64,000 nucleotides of DNA, from NCBI GenBank assembly GCA_905250115.1, contig CAJNOI010000189.1:103859-167858 (forward strand), given 5' to 3'. Shown piece after piece: positions 1-13,100 of the stretch. Numbering within the stretch: the first letter of the stretch is position 1; the number at the start of each line of letters is the position of its first letter. The position numbers and the translations under genes were made by a program. Under the pieces are notes generated by a model. It worked only from the letters and a program-made list of their open reading frames with translations. It searched no databases and was not told the origin of the DNA. Source of the DNA: Adineta steineri (taxonomy: Eukaryota; Rotifera; Eurotatoria; Adinetida; Adinetidae).

Positions 1-3000
1 GATACTGGTGGAGGTAGTTGTGGAGCTAAATGAAGCATTGGTATTGGATATGCAGGACGTGGTGCGGATGAAACATAAACGGGTCTTGTTGGATAAACAG
101 TAACTGGTGGTGGTGGTTGTGGTGGCATTGGAAATCGAGATTGTGTAAACATAGGCGCAGAAGTCATTACTGGACCTCCAAGACGAAGAAGTGGTAAACG
201 TAGCGACGAAGTATATTGAATAGGTGCAGGTACTCGAACTTGATCATACACTGGTTGTTGCTGAATTTGTGGAAATGGTTGTTGTTGTTGTTGTTGATGA
301 TGATGATATTGTTGTCGATCTCGAGAAGATGAACGGTGACTGTATGGATCTCGAGTTGGGGATCGACGACGATGAGACTCTCGAGTAGGTGATCGACGAC
401 TGTAAGGATCTCGAGTTGGAGATTGACGACTTGGTGGATCTTGAAGTGGTGGTGGATAATGACCATGAGGAGATTGTATTGAAGTTATTGTTCTGTTTGT
501 ATCTAGATGTTAAAACACATATATATTGACTTAAATCAGATTTAAAACTATATTACCTGGAATGATGTATTTATTTCTCTCTTCTTGTTCAAGTCTCGAA
601 GCTAAATATGGGTCAGAATCATCAAGAAAACGTCGATCACTAAATGATTGTCGAACTGGCTGCTGTTGTTGTTGTTGTTGAAAACCATTCGATGTTGGTG
701 GTGACATTTGTGGTAATGGACTTGCTTGTTGATGATATATTTGTTGTTGATTATTGAATTCTCTATATTCATTAGGAAAATCACGTAAATCATACGTAGG
801 TGTTTCATCACCACCAGTTTCACGTGATAATGCACGAAAATCTCGACTACGACCAAAATCTCCATTACCACCATCATTACTAAATATTGGTAATGACATA
901 CTTTCATCTAATGAATTTTTTCGAAATGAAAGATCACGTCGACGAGGACTAGATGCTAATTCACTATGTGTACCAATACCATCTTCATCATCATTTTTTG
1001 TTACATCTGTTAAATCTGTATCATTATCTGCTTGATCATTATTATATCTATTTTGTTGTTCATGTTGTTTAACAATCATTTCATAACGTTGTTGATCACT
1101 AATTAATGAACTTGCCGCAAGAAATTGTGCTGAAGTTGATATACGCATACCAGCTGTTTGTGTTTGATCAGTAGTCGTTGAAAAACCACGATTAGCCCAA
1201 CCTGCCATCCAAATACTACGACGAGCTGCATCAGAATAAGGTTCATCAAATTGTCGAACATGTGATCGTGATGGGTCATCTGAACGTCCATCCCATTCCA
1301 TCGATGGATTTTCATTAGTATTTGATTCAACATTATTATTATTAGTATTAGCATTATCAAAATTATAAACATTACGTCGATGTTGTTTTTCAAGTGAAAC
1401 AACACCTGGTGGTTGTTGTGTTAAAGGTGTTTGAACAAGACTTCCAATAGTCATATTATTTACATTTGTTGGTATTTGTTGAAACATCGTTTGTTGTGTA
1501 TCATTTGGTAATATACGAACAGGAAAAACAACATATTCATGTGGTGGAACAAATAATGGTGTTTGTTTAAGTAAATATCGTTTATCAAGACTTGTTGGTA
1601 ATTCTAATTCACGTAATTGAGCACTCATTGTTTGTACTAAAGGAATAGATGTACTATCATATTTCGTATGATCATTATTTAATTCTTGTTTTTTAATATT
1701 CGTTAACGATGATGTATCAAGAAGAAGTGGAATAAGCATTGTCATAAATTCACCATATTCAACACATGTTTCAAACCATTTTGGTTTAAAATCAAATATT
1801 GGTTCTTGATGATGATGTTGATCAGATCTAGAAGAAGAAAAAACAAGAATAGTAGACTCGTTTTCGTTAAATAAATAATCTTTCTCTTACATATCATTTA
1901 AATAATGTGTAATAATATCTCCTTGTACATCTTGAATAATAATTGTTTCTAAAAATTCTTCATATAATCGAATATATTGTGGATTAATTTGCATCCATTT
2001 AGCTTTTAATTTCTCAACAATTAATAGAATTTCAGCATTATTATCTGTATCATTATCTCCATATTGTCTTGAAATAATTAATGTTGCTAATGCTCTCATT
2101 AATTGTTCGGATGGTGTTAAATCAAAGAAAAGATTTAATACAATGCGTAATAAATTCATTTCATCCGATATTAAACAACGAAATGAAAGAAGTATTGTTG
2201 CATAACTTATTATTTGCCATGAAAGTTTATCAGATGTATCAATTAATTCTGTTTTATTACGTATATAATTACGTATAGTTAATGATAAACGATCACGTGT
2301 ATCTAATAAAAATAATATAATACAAAAATCACGAAAATAAATAAGTATTCTATCAGGTATATTAGGTAATTTATGAAAACGTAATGATTTAAGTAGAATT
2401 TTTATTGAATGAAAACTATCATTCGATGTTGATGTTTGTTGTTTATTACGTCTATTATTATTTGTTACGGTTAAATAATCTAAATACCATTTAAGACATG
2501 ATAATTGTATACGACTAGCTGATAATAATTGTATAAATATATGTATTGTTCGATAATAAATTAAACGTATATGTGTTTCATATTTACATGTTATATCATA
2601 TTTCTCATCATCATATGTATTTAATATTGATGAATAAATCGGTGGACATGGTAAATAATATTTTGATGAAATAAATATTGGTATTAATGTAAATAAATAG
2701 ATCATAATAGCATTTAGACGTTTTAGTAACATTTCAGTTAATGGTACTTGTAAAAGTGTTGAACAAAGAAGAAATTGTTCTAATGTTGAAGATAAATTTT
2801 TTATAAATGAAAGTATTTCATCTTGTTTATATGAACGTTTAAGTATGGATTTAAGATTATCGATTTGAAGATATTCACATAATTTTGTATAGAGTAATGC
2901 ATCAACTGTAATCGTATTGAAAGGAGAATAGATTTGTGATGAACGATTTGTTGGTTTAGGTGAATCATATAGCCCATTATGAGGTGGTAAAACAGATGCT

Positions 3001-6000
3001 AAACATAATGCTGTTCGCCAATCACCAGCAAGTTTAGCAAAGAATCTAAATAAATAAGATGAATTAAGAATATAAATTCAAGAGGAAAACAGCGGACTTC
3101 AAGATTTTAAAGACTTCAAAGGACTTCCAGGACTTCATGAGACTACATGCATGAAGTCTCTGTTGTTTACCCCTTGTATAAATTATACTTACACAGCTTC
3201 ATTTGGTGATTGTCCAAGTATAAATAATTCAAGTACTTTTAATGGTTGCCAAAATTTACTTAACTTTTGTTGTTCAATAGCTAAATTTAAACGATTTCGA
3301 TCTATATAGATCATTCGATATTTCATTTGTTCATTTGATTTTTGTTTTGTTTTAAATAGATTTGGCAATGGACATGCTGAATCAACTGAATAAATAAATA
3401 ATTGTTGATCTTGATTATTATTATTATCATTTGTTATCATTGAACGAGCCATAAAACGAGCTAATGTACGTAAAACAGATCGTAAAGCATGACCAGGCAT
3501 ACCAAAATATGTTCGAGTATCAATATATTGAAATAAATTCGAACTAAATAAATCAAGTGGAAGACATGATGATAGAAGAGATGTTTCACGTCGTAAAGCA
3601 ACATTAAGTATACAAATTGCATCACGAATATTATATTGTTCAAGTAAACTATAGAGAATACGATGAAGTACAAGTGCTTTCCGTGCTTCTGTTGGTGGTT
3701 TTCCACGACGATATGTACGTGCTGATTGTGGTTGTTCAATTGAATTTGATGTTCGACGACGTTGTTTTCGACGTTCATTTAATGTTGAATAACCTTTTCT
3801 ATTTAATGGATGATCAACAGATGTTAAAATAGGTGGAAAAAGATCGTTTAAATCAATTTGATGACCATAGGATAATAAACGAGTCGTATTTAATGATGGA
3901 TATGATTGAAGTATTGATTGAATAAAAAGACGAATAGTTGTTAAATATTTTGAAAGATTTTTTTTATCTCGGCGAATTTTTTTTTCAATCGATGACCATA
4001 ATGTATACCATGAACGAAGAAGTGTTAAACGATTATAATATGAATTTTCCACCTTAAATATCAAAAAAAAAGGATCTATTAATTACTAAAAATAGTTCAA
4101 ATAAATAACCTGTAAATTCTGTTGTTGATTAGGTAAATTTGGTGATAAAAATTCATCTAAATTAATATTTGTTCCTTGTAATAATTCTAATTGTTTAACT
4201 CCTTTACAAAGTTGAAAATTCTTTATTTCTTCATGAGGATATCCAATCGCTTTTTGTCTTCGACATAATTCAAATGTATTAAATTTCGTTGGTAAATATA
4301 AAACAGTTTGTAACCATCGTTCAATAATACATAAAATACATAATTGTAATAATTCCGGATCATTAACAATCGTTGTTTGTTGTTGAAATATATTTATAAA
4401 TAATGGAATAAATTTTGTTAAACATGATATATGTAAAAATGTTAAAGAACCAAATGTTGATGATAAAACAAGATTTGCTAAACAATGAGATAATTGAATA
4501 GGTGTTAGAATATCACGATTATCCGATGATAGAAGTACTGTTTGTGTCGTACGTTCAAGACTTGCACAAATGTCATGTTGTACACGTTCGGAGGATGTTA
4601 GAAGAAGATGATAAGCAGAAAAAATATCATCTAATGATAATTGAGGTAAATCATCGATTGGTAATGAAGTTAAACTTCCATATTTCGATAATGAATGCAA
4701 ATTACCACCACCACCACCACCTCCTATACTTTCGGTATCTAGACGATCAGCTGTTTTGGGAAGATCATCAAATGATCTAAATAATTTAACAAAAAAAAGT
4801 CATATTCAAATCATCTGTTTCAAAATTACCTTGCTTTATGAATAAATATTGACTGTTGGTCTTGCTGTTGATTTATATCAAGTAAATATAAATAAAGTAA
4901 TGGATCATAAAATCTTCTATCACGAATTTTATTTGAATAAGTTATACGTGCTAAACGATAACCATCACTACAATAAATCAATGGTTTATTTGAATGAATA
5001 GTTAATGAAAATTTTTGTTGTTTTGTTTTATCATCATTTGAAAATGGTACAATTGATCTCATAAATGAATCGGAACCTAAATGATTTGTTGCTTCACTAT
5101 CTTGACCAATTAATGGATGAATGATAATAAATTGTAATGGTCCTTGTGCTATACATTCACCTTGTGTTAGTAAATTTATTTGTGAACCAAAACGTTGAAG
5201 AAAAAAAAGTGCACCACGATTAGTTATACCAATTAGAAATTGATCATCATAACTCCAGATTAAATCAGAAATAAATATTTGTTGTGGATTTGATGTTGTT
5301 GTTAAAGAACAATTAATAGGCATAAATTTTGAAAATGTTAACGATGTTAATGAAATAAAAAGTATATTTGTTGATAAACTAATTGCTAATATAGGTAATG
5401 AATGAGCAAAACGAATAAGAACTGCTGAAGAAGAAGAAGATATATTTATTGGTATTTGAATTGTTTCAAATGAATAGGATATTGTTTGTTCAGCATAGAT
5501 TGTTGATTTCCAATCAATATCAAGACGATTGAGTTGAATATAACCTGATTGATCAGTAAATACAAATGCACAAATAATTGAAGAATTTTCTGAATGAAAA
5601 AAAACATCATTTGATATTTGATGTTTATCATCGTTCATAGTATTTAATTGTTCATTCGTTAAACTTATTTCATACCAAATACCATGTTCATCTGTTGAAC
5701 GATTTGCTAAAGTTGAACATATTGGACTTTTATGATGCATTCGTGTAGGAATTAATTGTGAATTATTTGATTTAATCCAAAGAAATATTCGACATGGTTG
5801 TCGTAAAATAAGAATAACTTGTTCACCATTATTACTTATAAATATATATGGTGTTGTTTTAATTGCTTGTGTAGCAACTGAACATGATGGAATTGTTCGA
5901 ATTAATTTATCTTTATTCCATAGAGTTATTTCATAATTTTGTGAAAGAAATCCACATAATTGACCATTATTTGATAAACAATGAGCAAGAGATGCTTTCG

Positions 6001-6181
6001 AAATATTAATTATTGTTTTATTTGATAAATGTTCAATTTTACCATTTGTTGAATTAACAGATTCAAGTTTTTTATGTTCATTATAACATAAAAGTTCATT
6101 ATCATTCAGAGAATAAAAATGTGACCATGGTTTATCACGTTTTAAAATAACATTTTTCTCAATCGTTAATTCAACTTTCAT
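1..6181 (-). CDS. CPLANE1: CPLANE1 (C5orf42/JBTS17-like) ciliogenesis and planar polarity effector, 3' end beyond window
   Basis: CPLANE1 is a large scaffold of the CPLANE complex at the basal body, needed for assembly of intraflagellar transport and ciliogenesis. The first exon (about 4832-6181) gives a beta-propeller-like region of about 450 residues. It matches the vertebrate N-terminus as I recall it: KPW near residue 18, GPLQFIIIHPLIGQ in the middle, and FSLTIHSNKPLIYCSDGYR near its end. Further exons are about 4111-4776, 3193-4052, 1891-3045, 557-1830 and 1-502, with GT-AG boundaries and a continuous frame, giving roughly 1,900 residues in the window. The last visible exon encodes an Arg/Ser/Pro/Gln-rich stretch followed by a Pro-rich segment containing SLRLPLLRLGG. 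The vertebrate protein is about 3,200 residues, so the C-terminal part lies left of base 1. The start was chosen as the first Met of the conserved N-terminus; an acceptor-like AG sits 7 nt upstream. The family call rests on the first exon; the middle exons are diverged. Confidence 0.85.
321..430 (-). repeat. 30-bp in-frame tandem repeat in CPLANE1 (SPTRDPYSRR-type decapeptides)
   Basis: Three to four imperfect copies of a 30-bp unit encode decapeptides of the form SPTRDPYSRR, SPTRESHRRR and SPTRDPYSHR, ending in a partial SSSRD. The unit keeps frame, so it is a coding repeat and probably length-variable. It resembles a degenerate RS-like tract. A CAA/CAT-rich Gln/His run follows immediately. 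Confidence 0.8.
3046..3192 (-). repeat. Enlarged CPLANE1 intron with GACTTC repeats and a palindrome
   Basis: This intron is about 147 bp, while most introns in the window are 45-65 bp. It contains four copies of GACTTC (plus strand 3095, 3112, 3122, 3131). A perfect 9-bp inverted repeat, GACTTCATG at 3131-3139 and CATGAAGTC at 3150-3158, leaves a 10-nt loop. The base composition is less AT-rich than its surroundings. It may be the trace of a short insertion; no coding potential is seen. Confidence 0.6.
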
Positions 6182-6205
6182 TTTTAATCTAAATTATAAA
6201 TATAG
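6182..6205 (-). promoter_or_regulatory. Acceptor-like element upstream of the CPLANE1 start
   Basis: Read on the minus strand, a T-rich stretch ends in TTTAG and is followed by ATTAAAA and the CPLANE1 ATG. This has the form of a 3' splice acceptor 7 nt before the start codon. It could be a spliced-leader acceptor or the end of a 5'-UTR intron; no upstream donor was identified. Confidence 0.5.
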
Positions 6206-7142
6206 AACGAAGTGAATCAACATATTAGATACTATTCTTTATGACAAATCGTTTATTCATACAACGAGTCATACTAGTTTATATACATCGATTGGTTCCA
6301 TTGATACCATAACTGTTGATGTTGCCATAGTTCATACAAGCGAATTTTATCTTAAATTTAATCAGTTCAATCAACAGATGTCGCACAGTAATTGTAGCAT
6401 TTGAATGAATAATTTTGTACATTTCTTTTTTGAGATAGCAATTCTTTAATCAAACGCCATAAAACAATTGAAAATCTTGCTGTCCTTTGTTGCTCCTTAC
6501 TCTGCATTACAAGCAGGTGAGCATTTGGGTACCCATAATAATGCATTACCCAAACACTCGGTTTTCATCAGTCCACGTCACTTCTCCCGATTGACACCTC
6601 TCCACCTCTCCACCTTCAGTAATCTGAGCAAATAAGACGCACATTTGAAGTCTTCACATCGAAATACCTCGAGAAATGTGTTTCTGACCTTGCGGACATA
6701 CAAGCAAGCAATCAGGCAATGTATGTTTACTGGGCTCTTCTCTATGAGAAAGAGAAATTTATTCATATCCTCCTTTCTGAATCTTGAGTAATCTTCAAAG
6801 TTTGTTTTCTTTGCATTTATCTTGCTAATGATCAAATAAATGTTATTGCACATAAAATGTATTATATACGATAAAAAAAAACACTAAACTATATTAATAT
6901 GTTTCTTTTTTGCTTTCCCAAAATCATTCTACACACATATAATCTTCTTGCTTCTTTTTCTCGTTCATTCTAATAATAAGCAAACAAAAATGAGAAAAAA
7001 AAATGATAAGAGTTTGAGTAAAATAGTACACAGAATAAGCAAAAAAAAAGCGGAACCAATTAACCACAAACAAAAAATGCACACGCACAGATATATATAT
7101 AGAGAGAGCGAAAAGACTGAGATTAAATGTAGTTTGTCTTGA
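6206..7142. other. Intergenic region between CPLANE1 5' end and spectrin 3' end
   Basis: No convincing gene is seen. The longest reading frame (minus strand, 6578-6853, 91 codons) shows no recognisable domain and no acceptor or start context. A perfect 8-bp inverted repeat lies at 6524-6531 and 6547-6554 (TTTGGGTA with TACCCAAA, 15-nt loop), within a locally less AT-rich stretch of about 6480-6610. The stretch 6890-7140 should hold the alpha-spectrin 3' UTR. Confidence 0.6.
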
Positions 7143-10100
7143 CTAATGAGCCGGCGTTGGAATCATTGATGTTGAAGGTGATGAGATTGCCGATGTTGTA
7201 TGATAACTATAACTTGAATGTGGTTGTTGATTAAATAACCAATGAGTAAAATCATCATAATCATAAGCATTATGTATTTCTCGGCCATTACGATCTTTAT
7301 ATGGTTTCATCTTACGACAACAAAATTCAGCTTGTTCGGTTGGTAAATTCTAGAAATTAAAATATAGACGAAATTATCAAAATTAAATCGAATAAAAGAC
7401 AAAAACGTACAGCATAAAGTTCATCACGTGTTATATATGGACGTTCAGAATTTTCTGTTAAACTCTTAAATGCTAAAACAACATCATCAATCGAAGAAAC
7501 ATTTTCAGTTTCTCGACTAATCATGAATGTCATGTAATCTGCTAATGTAACTGTATCCGTTCTAGAAAGAGAGAAAAAAGATATAACTACTACTGAAAAA
7601 GAAATGCTTAAATAAACAAACCTATTTGGATCAACAATATCGAGAATACTTTCAAATTGTTCATCACGTTGATTATCATCCACAGTTGGTAAATCATATC
7701 CCAACGCACGTAAACATGATTTAAAATCTTGATGATTAAGTCGTCCCAACTTATCTTTATCAAAATGTCTAAACATCATAGAAAATTCTCGTACTTGATC
7801 TTCACTAACACCACTATGTTTCATTGCAGCTAATTGTTGTTCAAGATTATGTTGCATACGCATTCCTAATTGATCTAATTGATCATATGCTTGAGCAAGA
7901 TTAAGTGCAGAATATTCTGTATAACGATTATCAAGTATAAGACGACGTTCAAGTTCTGTTGCAAGATCTTCAAGTTTCTTCAATTTCTGTCGTTGTTGTC
8001 GAAGTTCATCAACTTTTTGCTACAAATAAAATAAATTTATAGAAAATAAATCATTTTTTGATGTTTTTACTTTAATTGTTTGAAGTTGTTGTTCAAGATT
8101 ACCATCAGCATTCATCATGGATGATCTAAAAGAAATGAATATTAAAACATTGATTAGTAAAAAAAAGGAAATTTAAAACATACTCAATGCCACGTAACCA
8201 TGTATGGAAAGCATTAGCATATTCAGCAAAATGTTGTCGTAATTTATCATTTTCTTCTTGACGTTTCTTTTCTAATTGAAGATCATTATCACGATCCTTT
8301 AAAAATAAACGAAATTTTTTATATCAAAACTAAAATATTTCCATACTCGAATTAATTTTTCTAAACTTTTCCATGTATCAAAAAGTGTTTCCATAGTAAA
8401 CCATGTATATGGATTAGCAGCCATATTTAATGATTTAATACTATCATCAGATGCTTTAAGTTCATCAAAATCATAACGAGCTTCTTCAAGAACAGTTTTA
8501 AATCGATCATGAGCATCAATAAGAGCCTTAAAAAGTAAACAAAAGTTCAGTTTTTTTCGTTTTATTAAATAATTCTAAATAGCATACACGAATTTCTTCT
8601 AATGAATTGCATTTAACGGGATCTGTAAGATCTTCTTCAGCATTTTCAAACCATGAATTAAATGCCGATGCTTTCTTAGCAAAACGTAAAAATAATTCTT
8701 CAATATTACGAAAACGATCTTCAGCTTTTTTCAATTTTTCACGTCGTAATCCACTTGTTTGCAATAATTTTTGCCAACTAGAAAAGAAAAACGAAAAATC
8801 ATTTATTTATTTTTTGTTATTATTCATCTCACTTAGTTAAAACAAGATCATAACGTGTTTGAATTTTTTCATTTTGTTCCGATAATGTTTGACCTTGATT
8901 AGCGGATAATAACTCTTCTTTAAGATCAGTTACTGAACGAATGCCTTCATGTTCAAAATTACTTAATCCAGCTTCGAATGTTTCATGACGTGTAAGTAAA
9001 TTTTGTACAGATAAAAGATTATGACCCAAATCATCAGTACGTAATTGATGAAGTTTTTCGCCAATCCAACTTTCGACTACATCAGCTTTCCACATAAATT
9101 GAAGAAGTGAAGCATTTTCTTGTAAACGTCTCTTATGTTGACTAGCATCAGCTTCTAAACGTTTCAATGCTTCTTGTAAATATTTTATGCGATCTTCGAT
9201 TTGTGGTGATAAATGATTATTTTGTTCAACTAATTTTTGTCCTTGTTGTAAAATTTCTTGACAACGTTCTTTTTGTATAAGAAAATCAGATTCAAATGAT
9301 TCATGTTTCTTTTGTAAAGCTTGTACAGCAACTAATGTTGCACCAATATCGGGATTATTCATAATGTGTAAACGTTCTTTAATCCATGCATTTTCTTCAT
9401 CTAGATTTGATGCCCAATTATGATATGTTAATGATTCATCAAGTCTCTTTGTTCGATCATCTGTTGCTTGTCTTAATGTATCCCAATGATGTTGTAAATC
9501 TTTAGATTTACGTTCAATATCAGAATTTCCAACTTCTTGAGTTAATTGTGAAGCTAATTGTTGAAGATTTGAAACATTTGGTTCATGTGATCCTAGATCA
9601 ACTTCGAAACGTTTATGTTTACGACGTAAATTTTGACTTTGATTAAAATCACGTCCATAATCATCACTTGTAACAAGTAATTTTTTTTCGCTAGAAAACA
9701 AAACCCAAAAAATGTAATTAAATAAAAAAATGAAATAAATATATACCGTATTTGTGCTTCTTCATCTTCGAGATCACGAATAAATTGATGAACAGTTGAA
9801 GCTTCTTGTAAACGTTGTCGACGAGTATCAGCTTGATTACGAACTCTAAACAATCATAATGAAATAAATGAAATATATTTTAAAGAAAACAAACTTTTGA
9901 AAACGATCATTGATGGTATTTCGTGTTTCTTTGATATTTTCAACATCGAACATATTATTTTCAATAAATTCATCACCAGTTTTATTCAAATCAACAATTG
10001 CACTCTAAAAAAGAAAATATAGTTTTAATCAAAATTATCTCTTTTAAATTATTACCTCATGATTAGCAATATCATTTTCAAGTAATTGTTGTTTTTTAAG

Positions 10101-13100
10101 CATATTTTGTACAGATGTTAAATCTCGTCCAACATCATCATTAGCTAATTGATTTTCAATCTAAATAAAAAATTTTCATTAATATTCGAATTTAAACAGA
10201 AAAAAACTACGACTTACTTCACCAAGCCAAAATTCAACATCTTTAACTCCAGCATTGAATGTTTGTTGTCGTGAAGCTTCTTTTAATTTCAAACTTTTAT
10301 CTGAAGATTTTTGTACAAGAAATTCCCATTGTTCAATGATTTGTTGTAAACGATCATCAACTGTTGTTTCAAGACCAGCGCATTTACGTGAATCAATTAA
10401 ACCTTTGCCCATGCCAATAATTGATTGAATACGATCGGTATTCGCTGCTAATTCAGCAACAAATGCTTGATGTTTTTGACTTTTACTCTATAAACATTTG
10501 ATAAATATTTTAGAATTTATATAAATATATTCCTTCATCGCATGCTAGATTGATGAAATCATGCAATAAAAAAAAGGCTATCACACACAAAAAAATACAC
10601 GCTCATCCAAAGTGGTAAATAATTCTTTAAGTAATTTTGATTCGATGCATCAGAACAGACACATACAAACACGATACTCACTTGTATTTTCTTTGCCTAC
10701 ATACATATATATATACGTTTTTACAAATGTTAATTTAATTTATTTTTTTTTGTAGACTATCGCTAACCTGGCGAATGAATTCTAGGGAATAGATTGTTGT
10801 TTACCTGTAAATTTTGTGTTTCTTTAACGGGTTCATCAGATGCAGCAGTTAATTTATCAGCAATCCAAGCTTCAATTTCTTCGGCATCACGTGAAAAATC
10901 TTGTAATGTTTGAGATTCACCAAGACGTGAACGATATTCCATCATTGCTTGACGAAGACGTGTCCATCGATCAAGTACACGTTGTAAACGATCATCAATA
11001 CCAGTTTTTTCATAATGATCTTGAGATATTAATTGACCAGCAAATTGTTTTAAATTATTAATTTTATCTTCCTAGAAATAAATATTCATACATAGATCGA
11101 ATAATTATCGTTTAAATTCTTACTTGAGCTTTAATTGCTTTATCAAAATCTTCATGTCGTTTAATAGCTGCTTCAACAACTTCAACAGCTTCATCTTTCA
11201 AAGCTTTATCTCGACTTTCCATCCATGTTTCAGCTGTATCACAATCACGATAAAACAATTGAAGTTCTAAAATAAACAACGAAGTTTATTTTTCTTTATC
11301 TAGCTATATTTTTCTTACCAAGACATTCATCTAATCTATCTTGTCGTTCTTTCCAAGCACTAAATAGAACATATTTGTTTTTTTTATCTAATTAAATAAA
11401 TAAATAAATTACGTTTCAAGTTGTTGTCGAATATCATCCATTTCTTGTAATTTTTGTTTAATATCTTCACTTGCAAAATGTTCAGCATTAATAAGATCAT
11501 TACCAAAATCTTCAAATGCTTGAAATGCACCTGAACGTGCATCGATTTCTGAACGATGTTCATGATGACGTTCAAGTAATGCTTCAGCACCTGGAACATC
11601 ACGTGCAAGTTCATCCGATGAAATTTGTTGTATAATTGATTTAATAACAGCAGCTAAATCTCGAAAATCTGTTAAAAATTTTTGATAATCATAATCATCT
11701 AATAATTTCGCCTAGACAAAAAACAAAGAGAATCAATATTATAAGTGGAAAAAATTTATTATCATACTTTATGTAAATCAGCTTTTGATGTTAAATCAGT
11801 CCATTGATTTTGAATAACTTGTTGTTTTTGTATAATAACTTCTGCTTGTTCAGGATGTGTATTGATTAAACGTTTTGTAAGATCATCTAGAAGAAAAAAT
11901 AAATTAGCAAATAATTATTTTTTTTAGTTTTAACAAACCAAGTTCACGTATTTTATCTCCAAGTGCATTAAGATCACGTTCGTAGGCTTCATGTTTTTTC
12001 TGTAAACGTTTAACACTACGTAAATCTTGTCCAAGTTCATCTGGATCAAGTTGTTCAAATTTTTCACTGATCCAATCTTGAGCTTCTTCAGCATCACGTG
12101 TAAAACGTTGAACTTCATATGCTGATAATAATTGTTGTTCACGTTCTTCAGCATTCTTTTTCAGATCATCCCATTTACGATTTAAATTATTAATATCAAT
12201 TTGTATTTTAAGTGCAGCATCTGTACGACCCAATTGAAGAAGTTTTTCCGCAATGGAATTTAAACGAACAAGACGTAATTCATTTGTACGTAATTCTTTT
12301 TGAAATTCATCAAAACGACGTTGAAGTTCTTCAACATCATCAGGACCTTTACCAAGCGATTCTTCCGATGCAATACGTTCTTTATCATTGATCCAAACAA
12401 CAAGATCAGCAGCTTCACGCATTAATTTATACGCATCCGAAGCTTCAGCTAAAAAAGAAGAAAAATTCATCAATGTAAAACTAGTTTCAATATCTTACCA
12501 AGTTTTTCTAATCTTTGTTGACATATATTTAATAGATTTGCATATTGTTTTTCAATTTGTTGTTGTCGTGAACTGACTGTATATTCATCGAGACGTTCTT
12601 GTTCATTTATTGATATTGGTTCTTTTTCAATTTTCTTTAAATATGTTGCTGGAACAAAACCTTGTCGATCATTAAGTTCAACTTTCCACCAATCTTTATT
12701 TGAATTATTAAGTAACATAAGTGTATCACCTTTTTTCATTGAAATTTCTCGTGGAGTTTTTTCAGCATAATCATAAAGACTTAAAACTTTTTGTCGTTGA
12801 CCTGTTAAGACATCATCGGATACAAGTGGTTTTTCAGGTTGATGGCATTTTTGTGCTTTTTGACGAAGATCTTCTAATTCAGTTTGTTCAAATGCTTTGA
12901 TATCATTAAATAATTGTTGATGTTTTTTATATAATGCATTACATGAATCTTCATCACGACCATAATCAGTCGATTGAGCAACTGGTTCTTTTTCACTAAA
13001 AGAAATATATATGATGATGATGATTAATAAATTCAATTCTAACTTACTGAATCCATGATTCAACTTCTTTTGCATCACTAAAATATTGTTGTGCTTGTAA

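Noticed and set aside
6578..6853. 91-codon minus-strand frame upstream of CPLANE1
   Set aside because: No recognisable domain, no acceptor or start context; composition fits chance.
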